A DNA stretch of 64,000 bases, from NCBI RefSeq assembly GCF_964340395.1, contig NC_135566.1:18474501-18538500 (forward strand), in the 5' to 3' direction. Shown in pieces: positions 1-13,300 of the stretch; position 1 is the stretch's first letter, and every line of letters begins with the position of its first letter. A program made the translations under genes and the position numbers. Below the pieces are notes generated by a model, which made no database searches, had not been told where the DNA came from, and saw only the letters and a program-made list of their open reading frames with translations. Source of the stretch: Glandiceps talaboti (lineage: Eukaryota; Hemichordata; Enteropneusta; Spengelidae).

Positions 1-3000
1 CTGAGGAACACAGAATCGTGCATGCAGACACATAAATGCACCTTCCCAGCATCGGTCGATGGCTGAAATACAATAGGAAAATTGAATATAGATGAGTATA
101 AAGGCCCATGTCAGCCTAACCATACCTACTTGACCACTTCAGTCCCCGATCGATATGTTCTCGGACTAAGTGTTAATATGCCTAACGCTGGGATAAATCT
201 GATATATGTAGAAGATATTACTACGCCATGATAGGCAACAGAACATATCAGATTAGTCAATATTCGGTCTGGATTAAACATTGTACATATCGGATTATAT
301 TGGACCAGTTAATATTGTACGGCATTACATCATTGCACTAATTACACCCATTTACTTCATATCACAACGCAGTCCACCACATCACATCACATCACATCGT
401 GTTTCATAACACCACATCACACTACACCAAATTAGACCATTGAGGAGGGATAACGATATCGCAAATAAGAACAGAAACTAACCTCGTCCACATGCCACAA
501 GGGTTTCTTCAGATACATCGTCACAGTCAGCAACACTATCACAGACCCAGTCCCAGGAAAGACATTTATTGGCAGGTTCACCACATTGAAAACAATTGAA
601 ATCTGTTCAATATGTAAAATATGGTTGATGTAGGAAGTAAATTTAGGTGTTTTGAAGAGATTTCGCGAGATTTGCAAAGCTCACATAACACTTGAATGAC
701 AACCGAACATTCCTTCCCGCCAAATCCTTGAGTAAATTTGTTGCTGTTCTGCAAAATGTTTTACTTGATTCTTACTTTCCGACAAGAATCGCATGAATAA
801 TCCGTAATAAGAATGTTTGAAAATGCGGTATATAAATTTCATATCGTAATCGTAAATCGTAAATCGAAACGCAATATTTCGTAATTTGAATATTTTCGCC
901 TTTTGAAAAGTTTTCACAAATTTAAATTCCGAGATTACACTGAATGGTTGGAAAACAATGGAAAAGTGAAAATTGCATTTCCAATCAGGTGAAACCTTCG
1001 AAGGCTTCGCCCCCCCCCCCCCCCCCCCCGGTCATTAAAATGACAGTGACCAATGCCGATGGTCAATATTGGTCAGCAGGTGTGAGTCAGTCATTGACCA
1101 ATCAGTTGCCACGTTCCGACATGACCGTACCGGGCATACTCACGATCTCTACAAGTGTCCAATGTTTCATCAGTCTTATCCGTACAGTCATGCAATTGGC
1201 CGTCACACACATGTTCGTTTGCCACGCAGGTCTGATTATTATCACAGAGAAAACCATCACATTTTATACCTGTAAAATGACAAACACATGAAATGATGCA
1301 AAGTTAGAATTGTTACAGAAGACTTGCCTGTACAACATATGCATATATTAGCTATGATGCAAGGCGAGTTTCAGTATTACCCTATTATCATCGTGTTGGT
1401 TCTTGATCAGAGTGTCTGCTACCGCTAGCGAGGGGAGCAGAACAGCCCGAGGGGGTCAAGCAGCAAGACTAATTGTCTGCCTCCGTGTCTGCCTGTCTGT
1501 CTGTTTGCGTCTGTCGCTCGCTCGATCCTTTTCTCCCTCTCTCTCACCGCTGTCGCTCTATCTCCCTCCCACTGTCTTCTCTCTTCCCCACCCCCTCCCT
1601 TTCGCGATTATCTCAATATAATGCGCACAGCTTAGTGTTTCCTTTCATTTTGAAAAGAGGAAATAAAGCAAAAGGACAATGATATTGAAATGCCATCATT
1701 CCACATCTCATAATGGTGTCACAAGTGAAGTACACGTACGACTGTTTCTGAAATTAGTATTAAACATTTTAAACTTCTGTTTATTTTCATAACCAAAGCA
1801 ACAATGTGAAGAAATGAAATGGAGAGCAAAACAATCAAACTTACCACAAGTAGCGATGCTTTCATCTTCGCCGTCAATACAATCACCTATATTATCACAA
1901 ACCCATTCTTGTGGTATATATGTATAACCCTCGTCACATTCAAAACCTGGAAATACACAATTATTGTGAAATATAAAATACACACATTGCAAATGTATCG
2001 AAAATTAACTTCTTTGTTGCTCGCTAAAAAAATCATCCTCGCGAGTTTGAAAGAGGGAACATAAATGCTTCCTTTACAAAGTAGGATAAATGTATGTATC
2101 TGTCGAATCCAAGATCAATTTGACGCTGATAGAGAATGTAACATGTAAGGATATTTATTGATCGTACTGCCCGTTTCATGTTGCCGTGCGCTTTCTCTAT
2201 TTGATACAACCAGATGGAATGCAATAAGAAACTGCATATTCTATACTGCAACTAGACGTGGGTTCCAATGTTTTCATGTCTGCATGGTAGCACTTTACTT
2301 CATTTCATTTCATTTAAAACAAATGTTATAGGAAACTATTCACACAATTGAGCTATCTTAAAGTGTACCATGTTCATTTTCTTACTGGTCTCTGCTTGGT
2401 TGCATCATACAGATCCCGTGCACGATAACATGAACCAGACGGTAATTGCATGTTTTACTTTATTTCAAAATCCAAAGTGTACAAAATCAACAAGTAGAAT
2501 TTGTTTAATGACCTGGTGAAACTGCTGATGTCAAGTGAACGTCCGACAACCATATATGTCAGACGAACATCGTCAATACTAAAATTCGAAGGCCAAATCC
2601 TTAGGTTAGGGCTTACTGTGGGCTCGTACAATTTTGAACGCGCTTACTTTTTCTGAAAGGCAGTATTTCCCATGTCTAAATGAATTGTTAGCGCCAAACA
2701 TTAAAGCTGCACTAGCTGCAACCGGGACATTTTTTCATCAAATAACCAAAGATATATTCACTAAAATGTGTTAATTATTTTGAAAAAATAAAAGACATTG
2801 TATATATGTTAATTAGAGGTCAAAATTATCTAAATGTAGGTAGTGTAGTGGCAAGTTTAAATCTTGAGCGAAAGCTGGGTTTTGAATCTGACATGTTCAA
2901 ACTGTACCGGTGTAACTGAAGTATCATTTTTCGATCTCAATATATTCACTGTAAATTGTTAAAATACCAATAACTAGACATTGTACATGTTAAGCAGGAG

Positions 3001-3472
3001 TCGATATCATCAATAAGCAGTACAGAAACAGGTTGAAATCGTGATCGCCATTTGATCAGATTATCGTGTATACACCTACAAAAATGTGTGTATCTACATG
3101 TGATGCGATACCTGTGGTGCACGTGAACGATATTACGAAGTTATTGTACCTATCAAAGCATTTTCAAAAAGACGTTCCAAATGTAGCTAGTGTAGCTATA
3201 AATACATACCATGGTACAGGCGTGACTCACATTGTGTTGGTGAGCCAAACAAATAGTCTGAGCTTGAATATAGAAAGCAATGTTCTCCCTCATTGGACAA
3301 TGGTTAGTTTGCTTTTCAAGCACGTCCTTACCGTTCAAGTAACATCCCTTGTGTTCATCGGATTTATCGTAACAGTCTGCAAACCAATCACATTCGTACT
3401 CAGCCGGTATGCAGTCACCGTTGATGCACTCAAAGTTTTGGGACCCACAAAAAGCTTTCGTCAACGTCACTC
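1..3472 (-). CDS. Exons 13-17 of the LDLa/WxxW gene: LDLa 9-13 (last one partial)
   Basis: Exon 13 (3472-3332) holds LDLa 9 with [12 protein letters not shown]. Exon 14 (1946-1845) is only 34 codons and holds LDLa 10, a four-cysteine module lacking C1 and C3 (TYIPQEWVC instead of CIP). Exon 15 (1269-1144) holds LDLa 11 with six cysteines and a one-residue insertion before C5. Exon 16 (602-483) holds LDLa 12, ending [13 protein letters not shown]. Its acceptor TTGAACAG has a weak pyrimidine tract, but joining with exon 15 (c|at, His) and the six cysteines support it. Exon 17 (62 to the edge) follows a strong acceptor TTGTATTTCAG and begins LDLa 13 ([12 protein letters not shown]). The gene therefore continues left of the window. 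Confidence 0.78.
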
Positions 3473-5834
3473 CTAAAAAAATAAATGCAGACAGGAGGGA
3501 ATCGGAAGTAAATGTGTCTTTCGAATTGATAATGGCATGTACGGAATGAAGTTGACGTCACAGACTGGCTCAATTCGCGCGCGTGGGAGATGGGAAGGGA
3601 GGTAGGTTAGGCATGCATGCATTCATGTATGCATGTATGTATGTATGTATGTATGTATGTATGTATGGATGGATGGATGGATGGATGTAATACTATGTAT
3701 GTATTTTGTGTGTGTGTGTATGTATGTATGTATGTATGTATGTATGTATGTATGTATGTATGTATGTAGTATGTATGCATGCATGCAAGCACCCATCCAT
3801 CTATTCATCCATCAATCAATCAATGTGTACATGGAGGGGGATAGATGGGAGGACGTGCGTTAGAATAGAGACCCATTCTAGGCAATGTCGAAAGATGCTT
3901 GAGGTGATTATTTCTGAAATCTTAAATTAATTCCCTGTACAGATGTGGATAGGACAACGAATGAGACAATGGGTGAGATTCAATTAAGTCAAATGGTTGG
4001 AGAGTGGAATCCATTTTGATAGAAATCTATATTAATGCTCGTTGTGTACATAAGGGAGCCTTCAGTATTTACAAAGGTGGAGGGCCGGGAAATGGGGGTT
4101 CCTTTTACAAATCAGCTCTCATTGTGTTGTCTCACTGCATTATTTTGTGGGGATTTCCCATCGCTGCCACCTGTTCAAAATCCCGCTGCTGCCACGTGGT
4201 TTAGGGTTCGAGTTGGGGATTAGGTACCACAATGCCAACCCATATCAATCAAATCGCTGCTGACAACCATGTAGTAAATTGTTAGTCGTGATGTGAGAAG
4301 AGGGGTGGTTCTCACGAAGATAAAATGGGAACAGTTGGGTAAGATATTTGGGATAATGTTGACGTTGGTCTCAACAATGTTGGGAATATGCCAATCTAAT
4401 CCTAGGGAGTTGTGGCATGCGGCTCAGCCTAGAGAGTTTCAAACACGGGTCTTAATTAATGCAGTGCAGTCACACACATTCACATGGTGATAACACTGGG
4501 AATTAACCAACGCTCTTAAAACTTTCAACATGGTGGCAGCGGTGGGATTAAGTCCTTACCATTGGTTCTGAGACTAGTGTCCTCCTCTATTTCTAACAAA
4601 ATTTTAACCCATTTTTGGAACTACCTTAATAGGGGGAGTGTCATGTTTTAGAGAAAGAATTTAAGGGAGTGCCACTTTTTAGCACGATGGAAGAGGGGAA
4701 GGGTCACATTTTACGCAACAGCCCTGGCCTGATTCCCCCCTCTAATTACTAAAGGTTCCCTAAGGGTTCTTAATATATTCACCTGATTCAAGTCTCTTAC
4801 AGTTCTCTTCATCGGTGTTGTCATGGCAATGTTGATAAGAGTCACATGTACTGGTCTGACGTATACATCTGGTGTCGCCATCACACAGAAATCCATTTGT
4901 ACAATTGAATGTAATGACGTTATTGTTGCTACTTCTACTGACGTAGTGGTTATTGTCGATGACGTTTTTGTTGTCTTCGTCCTCTCTTTTGTTGTTTACA
5001 TAATTGTGCTCTTCATCTTCATTACTAATGTCACGTTTAGAAATTTTCTTGCTTTCTGTACCACGGAAATAACAAGAAACAGATTGTTAAGAAATTTGAA
5101 AATTATCAACAAATTACAAAACCAAAATAAACTGAACTTCACGTGCTTTCCTCGGATACAGGTAATGTTAAAGTGGCCATACGGATGAGGATTGGTATTT
5201 ACTTTTGATTTTTAATTCATAAAGCAATTAATTATATGATGGCTTCCTACTTGAAAAATCAACATTATACCAAGTCCTTGTTTGTAACTCAATAAATTGC
5301 AACATCATAAATGTGTAAAATGTTTGTTATTGTACGTACAATAAAAACATTTTACATATTTTTTAGCTTTTTGCAAGTTACAAACACAGACTTAGCATAA
5401 TGTTGTATTTTTCAAGTAGGAAGCCATGATAAAATTAATTGCTTTATAAATCAAAAATCAAAATCAAACACCCAATCTTCATCCATATGGCCACTTTAAA
5501 ACTGTAATGTCAGAGATTTTAAGGTGAGAGATAATTCAAGCAGTGATATAACTATACAAGATAGTTGTGACCTCAGATCACTGGAGGGATCTTAGTGAAC
5601 TTCGACATAGTTATTGTCTTAAGTCACATTTAAAGGAAAGTTGATTGTTTATGGGTGAGGCTGAAAACGTACAGCTCTACCCAGAATGCTTCGTCATGGA
5701 AATGATGCGATGATGTAAATGTGGAGACCAAGTGTGTGAACTGACGAAGTTGATAGACAGTGATGAAATAATCGAGTAGAGGACACTGATGTTTATGACT
5801 AGGCGATATGTAACCAAAGTAAAGACAAGATTGG

Positions 5835-5878
<44 letters not shown>

Positions 5879-7324
5879 TTCAATAATATAAGCAAAGCAA
5901 ACATACGTATGGTTTGACCAACAATTATCTTTTGCAATAAGTCTGTTCGTCTTGTCGACGTTCTCAGCAGTTCTTCCCCTGCCTCAAATATTATGTGTGT
6001 GGTGGGAGGAGGAGGCGCCACACGAAGCCTGTCATGACGACCGCACCGAGCACTTTCAACTTTCAACCTCCATCTGCCTGTTTTGTAACTGGATGAATAA
6101 TAAGTGTTTTACCTTCTGATGGGCATTGGAATCTAACCTCGTAGTCCTCACACTGTTCGTAAAAAGGCTGGTCCATATTGCGGCAGATCAGTCCTTCCTT
6201 TACCGTGCACGGATAGTATAGATATTGGCCGGTGTACCATGATGGGTTATGAGTCTTTTTGACCCTGCACTCGATTCCAATGGGATTTTCACACAGATCT
6301 GGATATTTCCACCCTTCATCAAATTCCTTCATAGGAGATAGAGGGAGAAAGTAGTGAAATCGAAGTCAGGTTCTTATAATTACAAACAAACTATCAGGCT
6401 TTCATGCACGTGATATTCTTGTACTTAGCTATAAGCAAGAGGAAGTTAAAGACAGGATAGGATAGAAACCTTAGATCACGGGCGTTGGTGAAGCTTGGAG
6501 TGAGACAGGAAAATTCAATGAAAAAGATAAGGGCAAACAACAGAGGATACAGTAATTTACCTTGGAGGGAGAAGATACTTCCATACACAGAGGTCTATTT
6601 CAAATGGTTCGCTGGTGTCAACAATTCCAGCACGGCCAATGTCCTTTATATGCAAAAGTAACTTGATGTCGATCAATGTAATACGTCACAATATGAATAG
6701 CCAATCATTACGAACTACGAAATAAGCCCCACCCACGCCCTTCACTCACTGTTCTATTCCTAGTGATTCTTGGATTCAAGTACTTACATACGACAGTAGG
6801 TTCTCCCAGTCAGAGCCACCAGCTCCGGTACCAGGAGTGTCTCTGTCATACCATTTTGTCCAATGGGAAGGCTTGGCTGGAAAAGAATGAATAAAACCGC
6901 ATGTGAGTGAGTGAGTGAGAGTAAATAAATATATAAATAAATAAATAATAAATAAATAAATAAATAAATAAATGAATAAATAAATAAATAAATTAATTAA
7001 TTAATTAATTACTTAATTAATGAATAAATAAATAAATAAATTAATTAATTACTTAATTAATGAATAAATAAATAAATAAATAAATAAATTAATTAATTAA
7101 TTAATTAATTAATTAATTAATTAATAAATAAATAAATAAATAAATAAATAAATTAATTAATTAATTAATTAATTAATTAATTAATTAATTAATTAATTAA
7201 TTAATTAATTAATTAATTAATTAATTAATTACCAGATAAATAGATGGCCGGATGGATGGATGGATGGATGGATAGATAGATAGATAGATAGATGAATGGA
7301 TGGATGAATGGATGGATGGATGGA

Positions 7325-7385
<61 letters not shown>

Positions 7386-10300
7386 GTGAATGTTTTTTTG
7401 AAACCATATTCTGATAGAAGTACATAAAGTACATTGGTTTATGGTATTTCACTCACATGACGAACTGATGGTTTTGACATTCGAGAAGTCTTTACATTCG
7501 ACATACATGTATGTTAGCAGAACAAAGACTGTAAACTTGAAGCTGTAACAACAACACTTATTAAAAGTTTAACAAAATTTAGGACAATGAACACTGTCAA
7601 CTGTTTATACACGGTTCGTGTTTTTTTTTAATGTTTCAAGTGAACAAGGGTTTACTCACCAGGACATCGTAGTCGGATTTTGTAGTCAAGACAGGCCTTA
7701 TCTTGGTCTATATTTTTACAAACTAGTCCCCCATCCATCGTACAGGGAACCTCCAATTTTTGGTCAGTGGCCAGCCACGTTTCACCTGTATCTGCCACAG
7801 CACACTGGATGCCAAAATTCGGAGAACACACTTCTGGATGCCGCTGAAACGAAATTACTCGTATAAATACGACAGTAAAGGAGATTTGAGCCTTGTGGAC
7901 TCCACGCCTGCAGCCTCACTTAAAGTAGCACTTTCAGGATGCAGTCTAAACATGAATAAGACAAGCTTTCTTGGGTAAGCTACGTTATGGAGATCTACTG
8001 AAGGTAGGGTAGGCTTTGTATTATCAACCCTTTTACTTCATTTCCTCGGCATTTTCTGGTTCGTTCGGAAGTCGTCGTCAAACGGGAGGCACAGTTCGAA
8101 GGGACGAGTAGACTCTGAGAGAGGATCCTCTGTTGGAAGGCTGATAACGAGCAAGGGAATTCACTCCAGTTTGACCTTTGATGGCAGGTCCATTCTACTA
8201 GTAACTTCTTCTAATGTCAAATATCATGATTAGTTTGCAATTTATAGTATCATTTACCTTTTTCAGAGTTTCTAGGTCTTCTGAATCGCCAAATTTGTCC
8301 TTACCCTTCTTAGGGTGATCAATGTTGTACCATTCCGTCCATTCCAAACCAACAAACCAGTCATCTACATTAAATATATTAATAGAACTTTGCCAGTTAG
8401 ATGTATATAGCGATAACCCATCGTCGCAAACCACGGCCTCTTTTACGGCACCGTCGAAGAATGTTATTTCGAAGTGTAGAAATAACAGCTCTGGTTTGCG
8501 AGAATGCGTTAAACAAACCGTCAGTTTGTCCTCAAACGGACACCATTACATTGTTGGTCGCTATCAATAAATTTGCTCTTCCGCCTAAGCTAAACAGGCC
8601 AACATGAACATTGCCAAGTAATATTTCAAGACAGTAATCAAATAAAAATTAACTCCAAAGGTTCAGGAAATAAACGTAGAAATGCATTCACTTAGCCACT
8701 ACTCGGTATTTGTTGACCCTCTCACAACTGCATTCTCGCTTCCCCTCCCCCTCCCCTTTTTAGGTTGGAAATTTTAAGACTATGCCTATATAAAAGAAAT
8801 TCCTACATACAAGCATTTCATATCAGGTATGAAGATACAATCTCATCAAACCATAATCTGAAATATTGTCTGTTTTAAGTAATATTGATTATTGTTTTAC
8901 CAACTGCTGAGCAGTATGGCTTAAGTCTAAATGTTTGGTTATGACATTGTATACTGATCCCTGATTGGATGGTGACCCTATTGGTACCAGTTAGAAGAAC
9001 ACGTGATACGTACCTACTTCGTAGTTGGAATAAAACCATGGAGCTAGACATACATAGTAATCTTCATCAGAGCCATCAGAACAGTGGTTGACGCCATCAC
9101 AGACGTGACTGAAATCAACACAGCCCACACCATCGGCACAATTGACACCAGTACATTGACCTAAACGATACGGGGATATATTATATTATACCATGCATAA
9201 GCCAAGATATTGTCTTTGAACAGAAAATATAGATTATATATCCTGGTCGTTCTACGTCACGAAAACCCTTGTCTACGTCACTGGCATTGCGGTGCTCCAA
9301 ATATGAGCTAAAAACGAATAAAAGTCACTGAATGTGAAACACGCGACATTACAAGTGTTTATGTATATCTAGTCTAGCCATTTTGATTTATTTTGCCATA
9401 ATATGGGGACATAATATTTTAGCATTTATACCCACAAACACTGACAGTTAGTCAGGAAGTGTGAGTAAATATCAGTAAATGTTGGTTAATAAGACATGTA
9501 GACTGTAGTTTTTGTTTACTGATGTCTATTACAACCACCAGCAATGTATTTTTTCACAATGCTGTTGAGTTTTATTCACCTGTTGACTACGCTCGTCATA
9601 CGCTACATGCTCACCATGTCTCCTTATGACGTCATAAAATCCCGTGGTCTATGTGTGACCGGAAATACCCGAAAACTCCCGAAGTAAATCCGAAGGGAAC
9701 TGACTGAAAAAAGGTCATTTTAAGGTGTTTGCAGACGCTTTTTTTAAAGTTTTAAAACCAGTATACATTTCACAAACATGTCGTCTAGCAAAATAGCAAT
9801 AGTGAATGTGAGCATTTTGAATCACCTTTAAATATTTTCACCTGCGTAAGAAGCTTATAAACTCAGCTTGCGCAACTTTTAATGAACAACACGTCAAAAC
9901 AAGGAGAAGTTCTCAATTCACCTGTGAACGAATAGATGTTGTAACTTCCTATTTGACAAAACACATGTTCATCACTTCCATCTGCACAGTCAATGTCGCC
10001 ATCACACTCAACAGCGCTCGGTAAGCACTGACCATTCTTGCAGAAGAAAACCGATTGTAACCAGTAGTAATTAGGACAATATCGACCGTAGTGAACTAGA
10101 GAAGAAGAAAATGAAATTGGATAACAAGCAATTTGTACATTTTTAGGCTTCATACAATCTCAGACCACTATAATCGTCGTCTGAGATACATCAATTGATT
10201 TATTTTGAGGTTTTATTTTCTTAGTAAATGTGATGAATTTTACATCATAATCTTCAGGTTTTGGTTATCTCTTTCAAGATTTACACTTTTATAAGAGAAA

Positions 10301-13300
10301 ATACTGCAAAACAATAATTATTATCCAAGGTTTTTGAAATGTTGCATTTATCAGCAAAATATCAAATAGTGTAAGAACACTGTGAAAAGGGTACAAGCCT
10401 AGGGAATATCAGAAGGTGTTTTAATATTCAGGTTATGGTTCTTTTGTACATTAAAAAAATCAAACGTTTGTCTGTTTAGAATAATGCATGCTACATAAAG
10501 TTTAACCAGAATAACATAATCTTTTTCCAATTAAACACAAATCCTAAAAAATGCGTCGATGTTTCACCTGAAAACTCCCTAATCACAGGTCCATAACGTG
10601 GAAAACTTCATGCTCTAGAAGTACTGTCACAGCATCAGAATAAATGTAACTGACCGGATGATTGTCACTGAAAATACCTAAGAATGGGTCTGGTTTTGGA
10701 ATGCATGGGTAGACGTTTTGAACTTAATTGGGCCGCCCATCCCCGTCCCAGTATGTGGGGAGTACAAATCCACCGGAGGGGTAAGGTAATGAGATTTCTA
10801 TACAGCCAGTAGATTCACGAATGTTTCATACTTTGGACAGGTACGCAGTCAAGAGTCAGTCCGTTGTTGTTTTTGTTGATGTTGACTTCTTGTTGTCTTT
10901 CGTTTCCAATAGTTGATTTCAACGTAAGTTCGGAAATATGTTGGTTATTAAGGTATTAATGGGTGTGTACAATCAAATGCGCCACCAGTGTTGAAAATTG
11001 CATAATAAAATGAGGCTAGTAAAGATGACGTCATTTCTTACTCATATTACATCCAAAATGTTCGTCATCAGAGCAATCAAGCGCGCCATCACACAAGTTA
11101 TCAATCGGTATACATTGTCCATCGGAACATCGGTATTCTCCATCACTGCATTTAGGCACAACTGCAAAAAAATTTTGAACATTCGAATCGTGAAAAATGA
11201 ACGTAAGCAAGACCCTACAGAAGTGAACTATCAATGTGAGACTAACGAACAGAATCTCTCAAATTTCAAATATTCAAAAACATGGCTCCGGTAATTTTGA
11301 TTGAAAAATTCATATGGAAACTACATTAAGAATAGCGTCAGTAGGAATATGCGTTTGCTTGTGAGAGTGTTGAATCCCATTACATTTATGCTTTATTATA
11401 GCTCGGGCAATTTGTGGGGAACACTTGTTGACCTGTGTGAATATGTACGTGTATGTCTGTATGCCTAAGATTTTATCATTTTCTTTACAAAATACCTTTT
11501 TCACAGTTTTCGTCAGAGCCGCCAGAACTGTCACAGTTACTGATACCGTCACACATCCTGTCAAATTGTATGTAAATATCATTCCATACAGGACGGTCTT
11601 CATTTTCCCGACAATCAAAAATGGCATGGGTGGCAGGAAACTTGAGAGAACCGACTGTAAATAAAACATATATAGTTATACAACAACAAATGTCAGTACT
11701 TACAGTTCACACATCAAAAGTATTGTCCTCTCCTCTACATGAACTCTATTATACAAACAACAATGTGTGTGTGGTGGGGGGGGGGGGTATTACACACAAA
11801 AATATACATGCATCAGTAATGTTATTTGGATTTACTGGTTCATTCGCCCTCAATCGTGGATTTGGAGTGAGGATGTTTCCATTTTCAGGACATTATATCA
11901 GAATGTAAATATAACATAAGCCAAATTCCTGGCAAGACCAAAACTAAATGAAGATATACTGGTTACTGAAACACTGATTTCTTGTATTTTATGGTCTTGT
12001 ATTAGTCGTATTAAAACTAGGCAAACTGATACCAGTCAAATATCCTGCTTATATAGATCACAAATAAACTTCAATAGAAAATAAACAAAGTTGAGCTGAC
12101 GTATAATGTTTCTACTTACTTCCAAATGTATCACAACCATACAGCTCGTCCCTTTTATCTGGACAGTCAATGATCCCATCACATACCCACTGAGTAGGTA
12201 CACAGTCATATCCATTGGAACAGGTAAAGAGGGCGCCATAACAGTAGTCATTCCAGCCATCGTCTTGAGTGTTGCCTAAAATAGTGACGTCACACAATTA
12301 GAGTTCACGTTATCCCATCCCAGGATAACATCGTGAAGGTCTATACTTCAATGTTTATTAAATGACCATCGTTCTCTATTCTATCGAAAATGTATGGAAA
12401 ATAGCTTTTGTAAGAGAAACCCCTCAACATAGAACATTTGTTATGGTGTCTGTTGGCTCTTTGCTTTGAAATTCGTCATTTAATAGTAAGTTTAGTTATC
12501 AAGTCATACGAAGACAAATGAGTGAGTGATCGAACACCATCATAGAGACTAGAGGAAAGGGGGAACAAGATACCAGCAATTGTTCGCAACTTGTAACCCT
12601 AGATGTTTGGTTGAAATACAAACTGCTGGTCAAGATAGACTGGGAAACTTCATAACAGCATGTACACAAGACTGGAATTGTACAGGTTTACCCAGATAGA
12701 TAAAAATACTAGATAGTGCAAATGCTAGAACTGAGGCAAGTTTCAAAGAGTTCCTTAGGGGTGAACATACAAAACATTCCTGCCGTCATAAATTTTGTGT
12801 AGTAGTAGTTTGCCAATTCCTCCAACTATGCCGCGCCTCGTCAAGGCCGGGAACACACCACAGACAGTTGTAAGGATATGGTACTGAGACTAAATGGTGT
12901 GTTTGTTATTTCAAAATGCATTGTTCTGTTTATACAAATTAAACAGGTAAAGTTTGCAATTGCCATTTTGAACTCAAATTCAACCTGGGATTGGATTAGT
13001 TGATTCTAAAATAGATTATTTCACTCCAGGATGTCTAATTAAATATACTGTAATGGTCATAATATTTTGAAAGGTAAGGTAAGGTTGTGACGACAGAAAC
13101 CAGCCAAAGGAGTAGAAACAAAGCGTTGTCTGGCTCAAATTACTAACATCATTACATTTTATCGTCTGCCGTGACAAAAATCTTACTAACACTGCTTCTT
13201 TTCATCTTCTGGCTTGACAATTTTTTAAACCAACATTGCTATATTATTATTTGTGTGGGCTACTATTATCTACAGATCAAACCAAATCATATCCATTGTG

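Noticed and set aside
3066-3476. Plus-strand open frame of 136 codons
   Set aside because: It lies opposite LDLa exon 13, whose cysteine pattern and splice sites fit the minus strand.
4823-5188. Plus-strand open frame of 121 codons
   Set aside because: It is the shadow of minus-strand exon 12 and its low-complexity linker, and has no domain of its own.
5677-6066. 129-codon minus-strand frame with a poly-Asn run, possible extra exon of the LDLa gene
   Set aside because: The Asn run is the GTT microsatellite, there are no LDLa or WxxW features, and exon 11 joins exon 12 cleanly without it.
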